Source: Gavia stellata (Eukaryota > Chordata > Aves > Gaviiformes > Gaviidae). From it: a stretch of DNA of 64,000 nt. Positions 1 to 11,929 of the stretch are shown piece by piece. The notes below the pieces were generated by a model. It did no database searches and had not been told where the DNA came from. It saw only the letters and a program-made list of their open reading frames with translations. A program made the translations under genes and the position numbers. Positions within the stretch are counted from its first letter, which is position 1. Every line of letters begins with the position of its first letter. The stretch lies in contig NC_082612.1 in NCBI RefSeq assembly GCF_030936135.1, positions 16,103,001 to 16,167,000 of the forward strand, in the 5' to 3' direction.

Positions 1-3000
1 GGTGGATGAACATTTTTTAATCTTCCTTCTTCACTGAATTTCAGAACACAGTATAGATTGTTTTTACCACACTACAAATTAGAGCTGCCTCATGTTTACT
101 TCATATCCCCAGGTCTGCATCAGAAGCATTTCTGGGGAGCTGAAAACTAACCTTGCAGATGCTTTACACCAGCAGGTCAATTTAAAGTAACCACTTCAGC
201 CTGTGTCTGCGCTTAAACTTGATACCAGACTTTTCAACCTGAAGTACTGCATTAGCATCATCGAACTGGCTATGGAAAAGTTTACATTGAAATGTCATCT
301 GGAATTGATATTCCACACAGGAAAAAATAGAGAACGTGTGTTTCTTTGATGTAAATATTTTAGAAAGACTAAACACAAAAGTCTGTGTCCAATTCTATCA
401 TGTTTTGGATAGAATCTAGCTAAGTGTTGCAGGAAAGAATCAAGTGGAGCTTCCAGCCTTTACTTAATAGAAAGCACAATTTTCACAAGATCTGTCAAAC
501 TGTATTTTAACTGGACAGAAAGTAGGAGCGACAAACATGTGACAAAAGATCATCATGTCACTTAATCCATATAGGAGGACCTGAAGGTCCCAAGGTGGTG
601 AGCACAATGTAAGAACTTGAAGACAGAATTTTATTAGGCTCTTCTATCTAAAATCTGTAGCACAAACCCAATATTTTTTGATTAAGGTCCAACTGAAAAA
701 TGCATTAACTTTTTAATTGAGAACATGGCTGGAAATCAGCAGTTCTGATGATCTTAGTATAGCATGGGAAATAACATTGGATAACTAAGCCTTCATTTAA
801 GGAGAAAAAAATCTTCGATCTTTTACTGTATAGGCACAGATAGACTATCATTCAAATGCTGGAAGGTTTGAACTCTCACATCCAAACGCATGCAAAGTGG
901 GATGTCAAACCTCTTCAGGCTCATGAAAAAGCTTGTCCCATGGGGAAGCCAAGGTGAGCACTCCCAGGAACTCAGAGGGAGTTAAGTGAACTCTGAAAGC
1001 TTCTGGGGATCTTCCCTTTCTTTTCTACAGACCTGGAAGTCTAGGAGACAGAGAGAAAGCCTCAGGCTGAGGTCTCACATTATTCTCCCCAGCTCCCTGC
1101 AGACCTGCTGACAGCTCCCTGTTTACAAGGAATTTTGCTGAGGAGGAACAGGAGGGAAGTCCTAATACTGCCTTTCTGTTGCTTCTTCCTGCACCCTTCA
1201 ATTCCTTAATGTCCTATTCTTCACCCTCAGGGTATCAGAAGACTTCTAAGAAGCACGAATCATAGCGAAAGAACACAGCTCCAGAAGGAAAAAGAAAGGG
1301 ACAGAGAGCATGGAGGATAGGCCAGCTTCAAGAGAGCCACAAGGTCAGCTTCAGCAGTCCTGTGCCAACGTGCAAATCTGGCACCGATCTATTCTCTGCA
1401 CACACCTCAGCCTCTGACAAAGCAAAGCGAGACACAAAGCCCTCAGCAAATCATACCCGCTAGCTTGCTATCAGGCAACAGCCTGGGGGTCCACAGCAAT
1501 GAGGGGGGAGCTAATCCCCACTCTTCTGGCACAGGAGATGTTTCAGGACCAAAAAGCAGACAAGCCACTCGGGTTGCAAAAGCTTTCTTGTCAAGAGGTT
1601 CTCCCTTAGGAATCCTGTGGATTCTTGATCCAAAGTGGATGGAAAGGCTCTGCAGCCTAAGAGTCTTATCCTGAATCCACTGGAGGAGTTTTTGATCAGG
1701 CCAGTGGGCTAACAGATTGTTCAGCAGCCGGGACCCATTGCTGAGCAGCTCTTAAAACCAAGCTGTGACAACTAACACTCTAACAGTTTTATTTTTGGTA
1801 CCAGCTCATCGAGATGGATTTGAGTTTTCAGGTGTATTTTCAATAATTTATAGAGGCATCCTTAGTACAGAGAAGTAATTAGCAAAACTTCCACCAGCTT
1901 CAGTGGGAGCAGAATCTCACCTTCCACCTCTAAAACTCCAGAAATGTAATATCGTGTTTACTTCAGGGCCCTCAGGAAGCCCAGCAATAACAATGCTAAT
2001 CTTGAATTGCAGAGCTTTTCCACCTCGACACTATTTTATGGAGGCTGACATCTCCTTCTACCCCCACACTCTCAGAGGCTCTGAACAAGAAAAATTTCCC
2101 TGGATTTGGAACTCATTCTTGGCCTCTTATTTTATTGCATAATTTTAATTTTTTTCTTTATATTTTTTTCTTTCTAATCTAAGAAGGCACCAAAGTTATT
2201 GCTAAAATCATGGGTATGCTGTAATTGTGGCCGGAATGGGTTTGTCCTCTCTGACAGAATTTTCAGGTGAGGACTGTTTAATACGTCTTCTTTTTTCCAT
2301 CTGCTGGTTGTAGCCGGGGATTATTTAGGCTGAATTCAAAATCTGTCACAGACATTCTTCTGTTATCTGGATTGTTGTTCTTCTGCATTTGACTTACATA
2401 AATGGTGGGCACTTCACAAGAAATAGAAAAATTGGACACTCCTTTTAACACATTCTGTGTTATATAGCCACCTCACTCTATGGAAATGCTTTTATTTCAA
2501 GTAGCTGGGTGAAAAAAACCTTCCTAACTTTGAAGTGGTTGTTATTGCATTAGAGAGAGAGAAAGGGAGACTGTCAAATCCCGTTTCATTATTAAAGTTA
2601 ACTGTAAAGTTTTAATTAGGTCCTCTGAACAAGGGTTCTGCGATGCTTTATGTTTAAGAGTTAGCAACAATACACGATCCGGCGACTTCCATCATTAAGT
2701 TCAGTTGACAAAGGCCGACACAACTCTTTTCTTTGTAACTTTGTAACCATGTATGTTTGAGGTGAAGATGTTAATATGGAAATTTTGTGAGCTGGGAATG
2801 ACTACGAACTCTATCATTGTAATTTATGACCTTTCATCTAAGGCCAAATGTAAAGGCAATTGCAATTGTTCTATATCTCAAGGCCAGCACATAGCAGATG
2901 TATGAAATTTGGAGTGTTAGACATAAACTTTTATTACCGAATTATAAATAATTTCTATCACTTACAATGTTCACCTTTCAAGTTCATCTTGATGAAAACG

Positions 3001-4880
3001 CAAGGGCAGCATCTCGCTGATTTCAGTGAGTTATACAGCTGAAAAAGCTCTGTCATAGTACACTATGAAAGGATAAAGCAATGCAGTATTTAAAAGAATC
3101 TACTGACAGCAAGGTATGCAATGTTTTAGATCAAAATCCTTTTTCATCTAGATGACAAACAAACGAGAATCATTAGCCAATGACATCTTAATTTTATTTT
3201 CACCCTTGAAGCTTTGAAATCTTTAAGGACTCCACTGAATGTGGATTGCTTAAATCCTTTGAAGACCACCTTCCTGAGGTCATTGGGGTTTTGTCACTCA
3301 GGAAATAACATATTCTTTAAGTTGCCTAATAACAGATGTGATGACATAATCTTCCTGAATGTACAAGATGGGAATTGTCTTCCCAGGTGTGAATCACACT
3401 ACACCAAAGAGCTCAGCAACATATGCCTTCCTGCAGGAAGGTTAATCTACCACAAGGAACAGCACGTGAGACTGCTTCGAGACCTACGGCAAACCAAGGA
3501 AAATTACCTAAAGTTTGGGTTCATGACTTGGTCTCAAACCATGGAAGAGGGGAGCTAAGGATACACAACTTGCCAGTCTCAATGCCCATGGTTCAAGATA
3601 GATGTGTTTGTGAGGTTAACAGGGTGTGAGTCAGGAAAGTAGAAGGATTTTGTTGACTGACATCAAACAGCCAAAGTATCCACACACACAGAAACTGTAA
3701 CCAGGTACATGCCTAGGCTGGCCAGAAAGCAGCCCATTGAGCAGAAGACAAAATAGCTCAGCAGGTTCTGATGGCTAGCAAAAAAAAAGAAATACAAGCT
3801 GTAAAGACAAACTAGTAAGAAATAAAACAAAGAGGAAGGCTCCCAAACCATAAAATGCCCCTAGTTGGATTTGAAAAATTGTCATGAAAATTTACCAGCC
3901 CAGGCATGAAAAATCTATTTGCCCAGTCTTTATCGTGGAGATCGGTAACAATGAAAACCAGAATACTCCCTTATCAAAATATTACGCACCAAAGGCACGC
4001 GGCCAAATAAAACTTTGCGAGCCTGCTCCCCCCGGAGTAACTATTTTACGTTCCTTTTCTGCTTCAAGTACTAGATATAATCAAGCACAGTTGGATGCTC
4101 CTGATTAACATGACGGTTGCCTGGAAACACGGGCACGACGTGGCCCAACTTTCCTGGCCGTGCCTGTGCGTGAACTCTGGGACAGTCAGGTGAACTAGGT
4201 CGGGTTTGCAGACCTCGCCTCTTAAAGCCTTTTAGCCTAAGCTTTGGGGAAAAAAGTGTTACTGGATACAGGTTCAAAAAGAGAAGATAAACAACTCTGG
4301 AAGGAAGAGAGAATACAAGCCATAGTACATTTTCTTCGTATCAGGAGAATTAAGAGTTTCACCAAGATACTAAATCAATAATGGAAGAATAAAAAATTCC
4401 AGAGGCTTTCACAGCTGATTAACTCCTGTCATGGTACTAAACCCCTTAAAAAACAGAAGAATTTTCCAGACGTTAGGGGATAGCTGGGGGAAAGGGGAAA
4501 ACACAGGTGAGAAGAGGGGGAGAAGGAGAAGACAAAAGTTCAGCTTCTTGTTATGCCATGTTCTTTCCAGGTGACGTTTGAAAAAACTCTCTTAGCTTCT
4601 AAGTTCACTAATTCATCTGTAAAACGAACTGAGCAACACTTTCCTATCTAGCTCTGGTGTGGACATCTACACCGAGATCTGTGAGGCGCTCACCTCTTTC
4701 TCCGAGAAGGCCCATGTAAGACGAGATCATTTTGGAATTAATAGGATCTCGTTATAGTAGAATATAATTATATACCGGGTCATATCATTTTCCCGTAAGA
4801 AATCGATGCGACATCATTTTGGGTGTGGGTGTCAGCAGGCCATAAGAAACGCGTCTCCGTGAAGAAATCGGAGTTTAGCT
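1..4880. other. Intergenic region upstream of LSM6, no gene seen
   Basis: AT-rich sequence with only short open frames (none over about 115 codons before 4800) and no recognisable protein similarity or paired splice sites. The 2580-2970 stretch has several TAATTA-like homeodomain core sites and low-repeat sequence, so it could be a conserved non-coding element, but this cannot be shown from one sequence. In human the gene on this side of LSM6 is ZNF827; none of its zinc-finger exons is recognisable here. Confidence 0.6.
4585..4700 (-). repeat. Possible ancient MIR-like SINE fragment
   Basis: The segment around 4610-4630 contains the string TCATCTGTAAAA followed by a region resembling the MIR core, which typically reads TCATCTGTAAAATGGGGATAATAATA. 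The match is short and degraded. Mammalian-type MIR copies are rare but present in bird genomes. The orientation is my inference from the complementary fragment near 47430. A repeat-library alignment would decide it. Confidence 0.35.
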
Positions 4881-5259
4881 AACGAAGAGTCCGCGGGTCC
4901 CACGGGTGAACCCCTCGCAGCACAGCCTGGTGGGTTTGGGGGAGTTACGTGAGAGATCCATAGTGGTTTTACCTCACCACAGTGCTGAACCTGCCAGGGC
5001 CCGCGGCCTTTCCCAGGCCCAGCGCCCCGCGCCAGGGAGCGGGGACGGAGGAACCCACCTAAAATCACGGACTCGGGTGGGAAAGGCGCCCCGGCAGCTG
5101 CGGGGCCGGGACCGGCACGGGCCGCCGGCGGCAACCTCGCCCTGCGGGCCCGCACAGACGAGGCCGAGGGCGGGCAGCGGCCGCCCCTGCTCCCCCGCCG
5201 CCGGGGGGGGGGAGCGGCCCGCCCCCCGGTCCCGCCCCGCCTCGCGCGCTCTCGCGCCC

Positions 5260-5358
5260 GGCGCGGTTTGTCCCTGCCGCCGCGCCGTAGCGGGGCGGTG
5301 CCGAGTGGGCGCGAGCGCGGCGAGCGCCGGGAAGGGGCGCAGGCGGCGGCGGCGGCGG
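5260..5358 (+). other. LSM6: Putative non-coding first exon of LSM6 (5' UTR)
   Basis: The GGC-rich sequence ends in a consensus donor (G|GTGAGTG, GT at 5359-5360). The next acceptor with a good pyrimidine tract is at 6588-6589, 11 bases before the LSM6 ATG. This matches the usual structure of LSM6 genes, where the first exon is untranslated. The 5' limit (transcription start) is a guess; only the donor is supported. Confidence 0.55.
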
Positions 5359-6589
5359 GTGAGTGCGGGGCGGGCCCGGGGCCGTGAGGGGGCCCTCAGG
5401 GGCGCCTGAGCCGCCGCCCCGGGCCGCGGGGAGCGGGGGGGACTCCTGTGTGGCGTGCGCGGCCGCAGGGGTCCCTGCCGCGGCCGTTGCCGCTGCGCTG
5501 TTCTCTTTTATTTAAGCGAGCGGCAGCGAAGCGCCACATCGCGCCTGGGGCTTCCCTCAGGGCCCCTGGGGCTTCCCTCAGGGCCCCTGGCAACAGGCAC
5601 CGCGCGCCGGTTCCGCCGGCTTTGATCGCGCAGCGGCGGGTGACACCGGACCCTGCGTACCCCCGGGCGGGGTGGCACCGGCGGCCCAGAACCGGCCCGT
5701 TTTCCGGGAAAGCTTCGGCTGTGAGGGGCTACGCCACCGAGCCCTCCCGTGCCAGCGGCGCCGGTGTGCGTTGAGGGGAGCTGCAGGGGCGATGCTGCAC
5801 GGCGGGAACAGCTCGTTGCGGTTTGCCGCAGGAAGAAGCAGCAAAAAGCCCACCCCGTACCGGGCACAGGCATTAGCGCCGTTTTCCGCCATCGATTTAA
5901 AATGCAGAACAACTGTTACTTAGGCGAAGTGCCATTAAAGCAGAAGTTAAGCAATACTGACTGAGGGAGGGGGGTCTCATACCACACCGGGTGTCTGGGC
6001 CGCACCGTGAGTTTTTAAATCACAGCATCTTTCCAGGTCTCTGTACAACTTGATCACAAGCCTTAATTCTAAAGTTAGCCTAACTTAAATGATTCGTTTA
6101 AAGGCATCCTTTCAAATTTATTCTTTGCTCATATTTGTGAGCTGAGATCAAAAATCCTTCTCTTGCTGCTCTAGCAGAGACTTCGGTGTACAGAGCATAC
6201 ACCAGCTTCTCCCTCCACCCCCAAAGATACAAACCACTTACTATGACTTAGCTCTCTGATTTTAGTAAAACCATTTTAGAAGAAGGTGTTACAGAGAAGA
6301 TGAGGCCTTTGGCTGCATTGGAAGTTTACAAGATGCACAGTGTGGCAAACAAGGATTCTTACTAATAGTTTCAGAAGTTATAAAAATGCCAAAGAGAAAT
6401 TTTAATGCTGTGGCTCTAGGAGCTCTGTCTGTCCACCTCCACCCTTAAGGTTTTGCCTTTATCTCCTTTGATATTTTCTCCTACTGAAATTGTTAAGCAT
6501 CAGGGGACTGCCTCTCTGTACTGAGTGTTGAAAGACCATATGTGAGCGTGTTGCTTATCCAAATGTTTTTCTCTCACTTCTCTTCCCAG
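5359..6589 (+). other. LSM6: LSM6 intron 1 (in the 5' UTR)
   Basis: The intron runs from the GTGAGTG donor in the CpG island to the acceptor TTCTCTTCCCAG ending at 6589. GC content falls steadily after about 5830. No other gene or repeat is recognised in it apart from the 21-bp duplication. Confidence 0.55.
5544..5590 (+). repeat. Tandem duplication of a 21-bp unit in LSM6 intron 1
   Basis: Two identical 21-bp copies lie head to tail (5544-5564 and 5565-5585), followed by the first five bases of a third. The unit is GC-rich and sits in the CpG island, downstream of the putative first exon. Confidence 0.9.
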
Positions 6590-6694
6590 CTAAGATCGAG
6601 ATGAGTCTACGGAAGCAAACCCCTAGTGACTTCCTAAAACAAATCATTGGAAGGCCAGTTGTCGTAAAATTAAATTCTGGAGTTGATTATCGAG
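6590..6694 (+). CDS. LSM6: LSM6 exon 2, first coding exon
   Basis: The acceptor CTTCTCTTCCCAG ends at 6589. Eleven untranslated bases precede the ATG at 6601-6603. The exon codes for residues 1-31 and the first base of Gly32, and ends at the donor GTAAGT (6695). It covers the N-terminal helix and the start of the Sm1 motif. Confidence 0.97.
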
Positions 6695-9600
6695 GTAAGT
6701 TCATCTGTCTCTCACACTGAGTAAAGTCACTGTTTGGGGAGGCTGGAACAGGTGCCTTGCTTTTGAAAAGCAAAACAGTGCGATCCAGAATCTTGGAGTA
6801 TGTGAATATAGATCTCAGAATGGTGACATTAAAAATAGAAAATCAACTCTGGAGAAACTGATGAAAAGGAGGTTAACAGTGGATTTAGAGATTAAAATTA
6901 CTTATCTAAATCATTAGTGTCCTTAGTCACAGATGATTAGACTGGAGTCTCAGGATGATTCTGAGTTTCTAAACTGATATTTGTAAAGATTGGCTGGAAT
7001 TACAATTCCTGAAGTGGCCAGGCAGTCCCCCTTTTCAGTGCTCTGATAGCAACCCTTGTTGGAACTAACCTTTTCTTCACCTTCCTGTTCTCCAATTTCT
7101 AGTGTAGACCTTGGTCCCGAAAAGCTTCAAACAGTGAACTGTGCCATCAGTCATAAGCCTACTCTTACACGAGGGATGAAAGAGTTATTTGCATTCTTGG
7201 TTAAACAACTGCCTAGACACATGTTGGATCAAGACTTACGGAGATACAGGAGGAAGCTTAGTGTGGCTTTTGCTGCTGTATGCCCAGTTCATTTTAACAC
7301 AGTCCAGCAGTTTTATTCCAGAACTCTTCAGCCTATCTGTATACCTTCTTGCACTGTATGTAGTATTTTAGGGTTTTTTTAACCAGTAAATTGAACTTCT
7401 CTGTTCAGTGAAGTGTCCTGGTTTAGTTCAATTGGCTCAACTTGGCACTTGTGAGAAGAGACTTGTTTGTGCTGTGACAAGGGATCTTTGTATTATGACA
7501 GTTTTAAATTGTTACTGTTCACTGACAGAGCAAGCAGTGCCTTCTCATCCCTTCCTGTTCCACTTTAGGGTCTCTCAGCTGAGAAAACTTGCAATCTGTC
7601 ATTTCTTTGAGAGCCACATTGTCTGAGCACTTCAGGTGGGGTTGGTGGCTTAAAAACTTCACTGCTTCTCATCACTCTTTGGCCTCTGTAAATTCTTTCT
7701 TGCAGGAGAATGTAGCAACAACTCATTAAAGTCAATTAAAGCAAGTCACCATTTACCCTAAGATACACACAAAGCAGGGCCAAACTCGATTTGGGTATTG
7801 GATGCACTTCCCATTTTCTTTGAGAACCTTGGTACCTTCTGCTCAGTAAGATCCCTTTGTAAGTGCTGCAGATAAACTACTCAACTTTCCCCTCAGCAAA
7901 GCTGGTTTAACATGCCTGCAGTCAGACCTACCAGGAATTGAACCATAGTTCCTTTGAACACCCCTATTTGTTACTGTATTTCCCCCACCCGCACCCCTTC
8001 CTTATCTCCCTCTGCTCTCCTTCCTTCCCACTTTATGTGATCCTGAGGTTAAAAACCTGCATACTGTTCTCAATTGAAAAATATGCACTCAGTTTGTTTT
8101 CTGCAGAAATTTGGCCAAGATTTGTAAAAGCCAAACATTAAAAAAGTCGGCATCTCAGGCTTTTGTTGCAGATCTGTCTAGATTCTTCCCCTAAGCTGTG
8201 TTGCTAATTTTATGTCTGTACCTCCAGCCTCGAGCCACCATGTGCACAAACATGGCCTAATACGAGTGTTGATGTGTAACTGTAAAATGCCTTGATTCGC
8301 TGCCAAGTGCTGCGCACGTCTAAGGGAAGAAGCCCTGGGAAAGTAATCAGTGATAAGTTAAATTGTATGATTTCTGTGTGCAGAGATGGATATGTACACT
8401 AAAACATCTCTACATATAGATAAAACAGATAAAATACTAGCCAGGATGGGCAGTGACAATATTTAATGCCATTAGTGGCCTGAGAGTAAACAAAGAAAAG
8501 GAGAAATAGAATGAAACAACCATAAACGTGCTCTAGGAACAACAGTTTGAAAATACTGCATTTGTGGCCTACTGAGTGGTAGCTTAAGAAACTCCACACA
8601 GTCCAATTTTAATTTTGGACAAACATTTTTTGTTTTCTATTGTTACGTGGAACACTCGGGATTACTAGAGTGAAAAAGAATACTGACTTTTGTTTGATGT
8701 GGGTTTTTTTGGTGCATTTAGTAACATTTTGTGAGCCATCAGTTTTTCCTGTATGTGTGGAAAAAGAGGAAAGAAAAACATAAAGGAAAATAATAAACTT
8801 CAAACCATTACAAGTTGGCAGGAGAATTTGAATTCCTAATTATTTAATGGAAGATATTACAGTAACACATCTGAAAAATGAGAACATGTCCTAGAGGAGG
8901 ATTCTCAGACTGGAGTTTTCTCCCCCTCCCCAAGTACAGCCAATACACTATATTTTGAGTTTTAATCCCCAGTAAATAAATTAGGTGTTTTTCAAACAGA
9001 GGAAAAATTATTTTAGTAGTATTGTCTGTGTGTGCAAGGATGAAGTCAGGAAAACACACATGGAAAATGGAGATAATTAATACAGCTTTTTACAAGTTGT
9101 TTTATGTGCACAATTAACAAGTCAGATTGCATTCTCTGAGCAATTCTTTACATCTGTTAATCTCCACACTCAGGTCCTTACATGAATAGTCTGTTGATCA
9201 GGCGAGTTAAATTTGTAGATGGCCATGGTTCTGATCTTAAGAGTGGGTGTAGACACCAAGGAGTGATTTGGAACGAAAAAACGCCATCGTGCTGCCAGCA
9301 CATAGGAAGTACTGTGTGAACAAGGTACAGCCTTCAACAGGGGCTATGAGAAGTGAGAACATAAATACTTGTCTAAAAATCAAATGCCTATTTTCCTGAT
9401 CAAAAGAACATCTAGTATTACAAATGGCAGAGATTTTTTTCTTGATTTGCATTAATTAAACAGCGTAATTTTATTTTTGTGGGAAGATTTCGGTGTCATT
9501 TGAAAACCCTTTGCCTGTTGAAAATGTAGAATTTTGTTTACATCAAAACAGAGACTTGCAGCAATGTTGTTCTAGATCTTTAAGCATGCAGATAAATATG

Positions 9601-11709
9601 AAAAAGCTTGTATGGTGTCCTGTGTTAAAAGGGTTGTTTTTCAGCTATTACCTTCACAAGTTTTGATAAAAACTCAATCTACATAGCCTTGTCCTTAGGT
9701 TATACAGTTACGCTTAATGTCACAGGTTCTTTTCAGCTGTGTGGCTTGAAACACAAATGAGAAGGAACAACTTAAACTTTCAAAGTGGAAATTGTCAATC
9801 TTTTGAAAGTCATGCTTTAATGACATCTTTCCCCCACACACTCTTACATCAACTGATAGAGTTGCTACTAGAGTGCCTGGGGTTCCTCACTCCCAGCTTA
9901 ATTCTTTGAAGAATACTCTGATCTACTGACTCATCTGGCCAAGCTTAGGCTTTTAGTTTGTTATGAAGATACAGTTTTTTCAGTACTATTCAAACACAAT
10001 ACATTTTTGTTTATTTTAAAATAAGTTTAAGCTGATTCACTTTTAAACTGTCACTGTCTTCAGGTGTCTTGGCTTGCCTCGATGGGTATATGAATATAGC
10101 TCTGGAACAGACTGAAGAATATGTAAATGGACAATTAAAGAACAAGTACGGGGACGCATTTATCCGAGGAAATAATGGTAACTCCTCCTCCTCATGTTAT
10201 TGCTCATTAGAAGATTGTGGTTTGATATTTTCTTCTGCATTTGAGGAGTGGCTGAGGTGTAAGCAAGCTGCCTGTAAGAATATTAGTTTTAGGCTTTCTT
10301 GGAAATCTTAACATACTTACTTTTTACAGTTCCACTTTTCAGTGTCTGTGCTTGTCTGCATTCCTGTGGCCCTTTTTGCCTCTGAACTCGAAGCTCATTT
10401 AGAGAAGCATGCTCTTTTCCAGCCTTCCTTAGAGCTTATTTCCTGTCATTTGACAGGTTTACTCTTTTGCACTTACTGCCTGCTTAGATGGCCTCTGCTC
10501 CATAGAATTTTGTGTTTTGCTAGGCAAACTACTTCATAAGTTTATGATACAGTATAGATATTGATAGTATTTTCTTATAATGCAGTTGTCCAGACCTGAA
10601 TTAATGCTGTTCATTAGTACTGGAGGCTATTTTCATCTTTATGAGTAAAGATTTTACCACCAGCCAAGAAAATCACTTGTACTTTACTATTGAGCCTTTA
10701 AATATCCCAGTGCAGTAGGTGGATTTTAGTGCGCTTCAAGGACAATCCCAGACTCCTGAAATGACTCTGTGGTATCAGTTAGGCTGTAATAGCTGGACAT
10801 GCTGGGGAGAAGAATATCTAAAAATAGAAAAGGTTCACAAGTCGGGTGTGAAGAAACTTGTAGAGAAGGTAAATGAAGCAGAGTTTGACCAAGTTAGTTG
10901 AGAAGAAAATGGAGGACAGGAAGGAGGGAGGGAATAGAAAGAAACAAGAACAGAATCCCATGTTACAAAAGGAGTCAAAGAGAATGTGGCACTGGTGTGA
11001 AAGAGTGTTTTGAGAGGAGAAATAATCCTTGAATGAGGCCAAATGCTTTTTGCAAGGAATTTGGATTATTATGCTAAAGAATGCAGTGACATTGCAGCTG
11101 GAGAATCAATTATGGAAATAAGAATCTATTATAAAAGTTAAAACAAATGGATGAGAGGCAGGAGGCTGAAGAACAGGCTGAGCAGAGAGCTTAAGACATC
11201 CCAGGTTTAGGATCATGGTGCAGTTTCATGTTGTGCACAGATCCATTCAGGATTATCACCAGCCAAGCAGGTGGAAGATGTCTGCTGCTTTGCCTTAAGT
11301 GCTTGCGATTTCCAGCTTTTTGCTGAAAGATCATAGCATTAGTGTCTGACACTTGTAATTCTGCTGCTTAGAAACTCCCTCATGCTCCCCTCTGCAGGGT
11401 AGCTGGCTTTATTCTCCCTCTGTTCAGCCCGCATCTGCTGGAGTGTAGTTTGGCTATGAATATAATAAATACTGAAGCAAAGTAATACATCATGTGTAAA
11501 TTTGATAGCATTTCTTGAAACCTGGACTTAACATTTCCTGACTTTCTTCATGCTGAATGGGATTCATTACACTGTTGTTTTACAAGCCATGGAAATAAGA
11601 TGTTTTAAATAAACAGGCTTCTGCACATTATTTACCAGGGTCCTCTTATGTGTGCTGCTTTCTCCTTTTCACAGTATTGTACATAAGCACGCAGAAGAGG
11701 AGGATGTGA
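6601..11709 (+). CDS. LSM6: LSM6, U6 snRNA-associated Sm-like protein (80 aa, 3 coding exons)
   Basis: Coding exons are 6601-6694, 10064-10177 and 11675-11709. Together they encode 80 residues starting MSLRKQTPSDF and ending STQKRRM, which as far as I can recall is identical to mammalian LSM6. The protein is a bare Sm fold: Sm1 motif at about residues 15-50 (IIGRPVVVKLNSG, DYRGVLACLDGYMN) and Sm2 at about 60-75 (KYGDAFIRGNNVLYIS). It is a subunit of two heteroheptameric rings. The nuclear Lsm2-8 ring binds the 3' oligo-U of U6 snRNA in splicing; the cytoplasmic Lsm1-7 ring acts with Pat1 in decapping and 5'-3' mRNA decay. The ATG is chosen because it opens the conserved N terminus and lies just after the exon 2 acceptor. 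All introns have GT-AG ends and the phases (both phase 1) agree. Expression is probably constitutive from the upstream CpG island. Confidence 0.98.
6695..10063 (+). other. LSM6: LSM6 intron 2
   Basis: A 3.4-kb intron between GTAAGT and TGTCTTCAG. It is AT-rich with pyrimidine-rich stretches near 7960-8040. Short open frames on both strands lack splice support and homology. No repeat or RNA gene is recognised. Confidence 0.9.
10064..10177 (+). CDS. LSM6: LSM6 exon 3
   Basis: It begins after the acceptor CTGTCTTCAG (ending 10063), completes Gly32 and codes for residues through GNN plus one base of the next codon. The donor GTAACT follows at 10178. It holds the rest of Sm1 (VLACLDGYMNIALEQ), the variable loop, and most of Sm2 (KYGDAFIRGNN). 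At 114 bp, the phase is kept at 1 on both sides. Confidence 0.98.
10178..11674 (+). other. LSM6: LSM6 intron 3
   Basis: A 1.5-kb intron from GTAACT to TCCTTTTCACAG. It contains a purine-rich stretch at about 10890-10960 but no recognised gene or repeat. Confidence 0.88.
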
Positions 11710-11831
11710 AGATGCCAGAAGGAGGCTGTTTTGTACTTGTGAACCTCTTTGGAGTGATGAGCCCTATTTGATTTGTAGTTAATAATCCACAGGTGAAATA
11801 CACAAGTGTTTAAATATTTTTTTTAAATAAA
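11675..11831 (+). CDS. LSM6: LSM6 last exon: final 11 codons, stop and 3' UTR to first poly(A) signal
   Basis: The acceptor TTTTCACAG ends at 11674. The exon codes for VLYISTQKRRM and the TGA stop at 11707-11709; coding sequence is therefore 11675-11709 only. The 3' UTR continues to an AATAAA at 11826-11831. The basic C-terminal tail (KRRM) is typical of LSM6. Confidence 0.95.
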
Positions 11832-11907
11832 TGTAAACCAGTGTGAACTTTCTGAATGTTTTTGTTTCAAAGCATTGCTTTGTTCCACTGTACAGAAAAA
11901 AAATAAA
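11826..11907 (+). terminator. LSM6: LSM6 polyadenylation signals
   Basis: AATAAA hexamers lie at 11826-11831 and 11902-11907, 117 and 193 bases after the stop codon. The first is followed by a TG- and T-rich stretch (about 11840-11880) suitable as a downstream element. The position of the real cleavage site cannot be seen. Confidence 0.7.
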
Positions 11908-11929
11908 AGAGAAGCATGTAATAGTGCCG

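Larger units (their letters stand above)
4880..5830 (+). promoter_or_regulatory. LSM6: CpG island promoter of LSM6
   Basis: The sequence changes abruptly from AT-rich to extremely GC- and CpG-rich between about 4900 and 5800, with many GCGC and CCGCC motifs and a run of ten G at about 5203-5212. It has no obvious TATA box, as expected for a housekeeping promoter. A splice donor (GTGAGTG at 5359) inside the island and the first coding exon of LSM6 about 1.2 kb downstream fit transcription on the + strand. The long open frames in this block on both strands (such as 4906-5409 +, and 5508-5912 -) are GC-driven and not supported as genes. Confidence 0.85.

Noticed and set aside
4906-5912. Overlapping 100-170-codon frames in the LSM6 CpG island
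   Set aside because: GC-driven frames with no conserved domain. The LSM6 transcript uses this region as an untranslated exon and intron.
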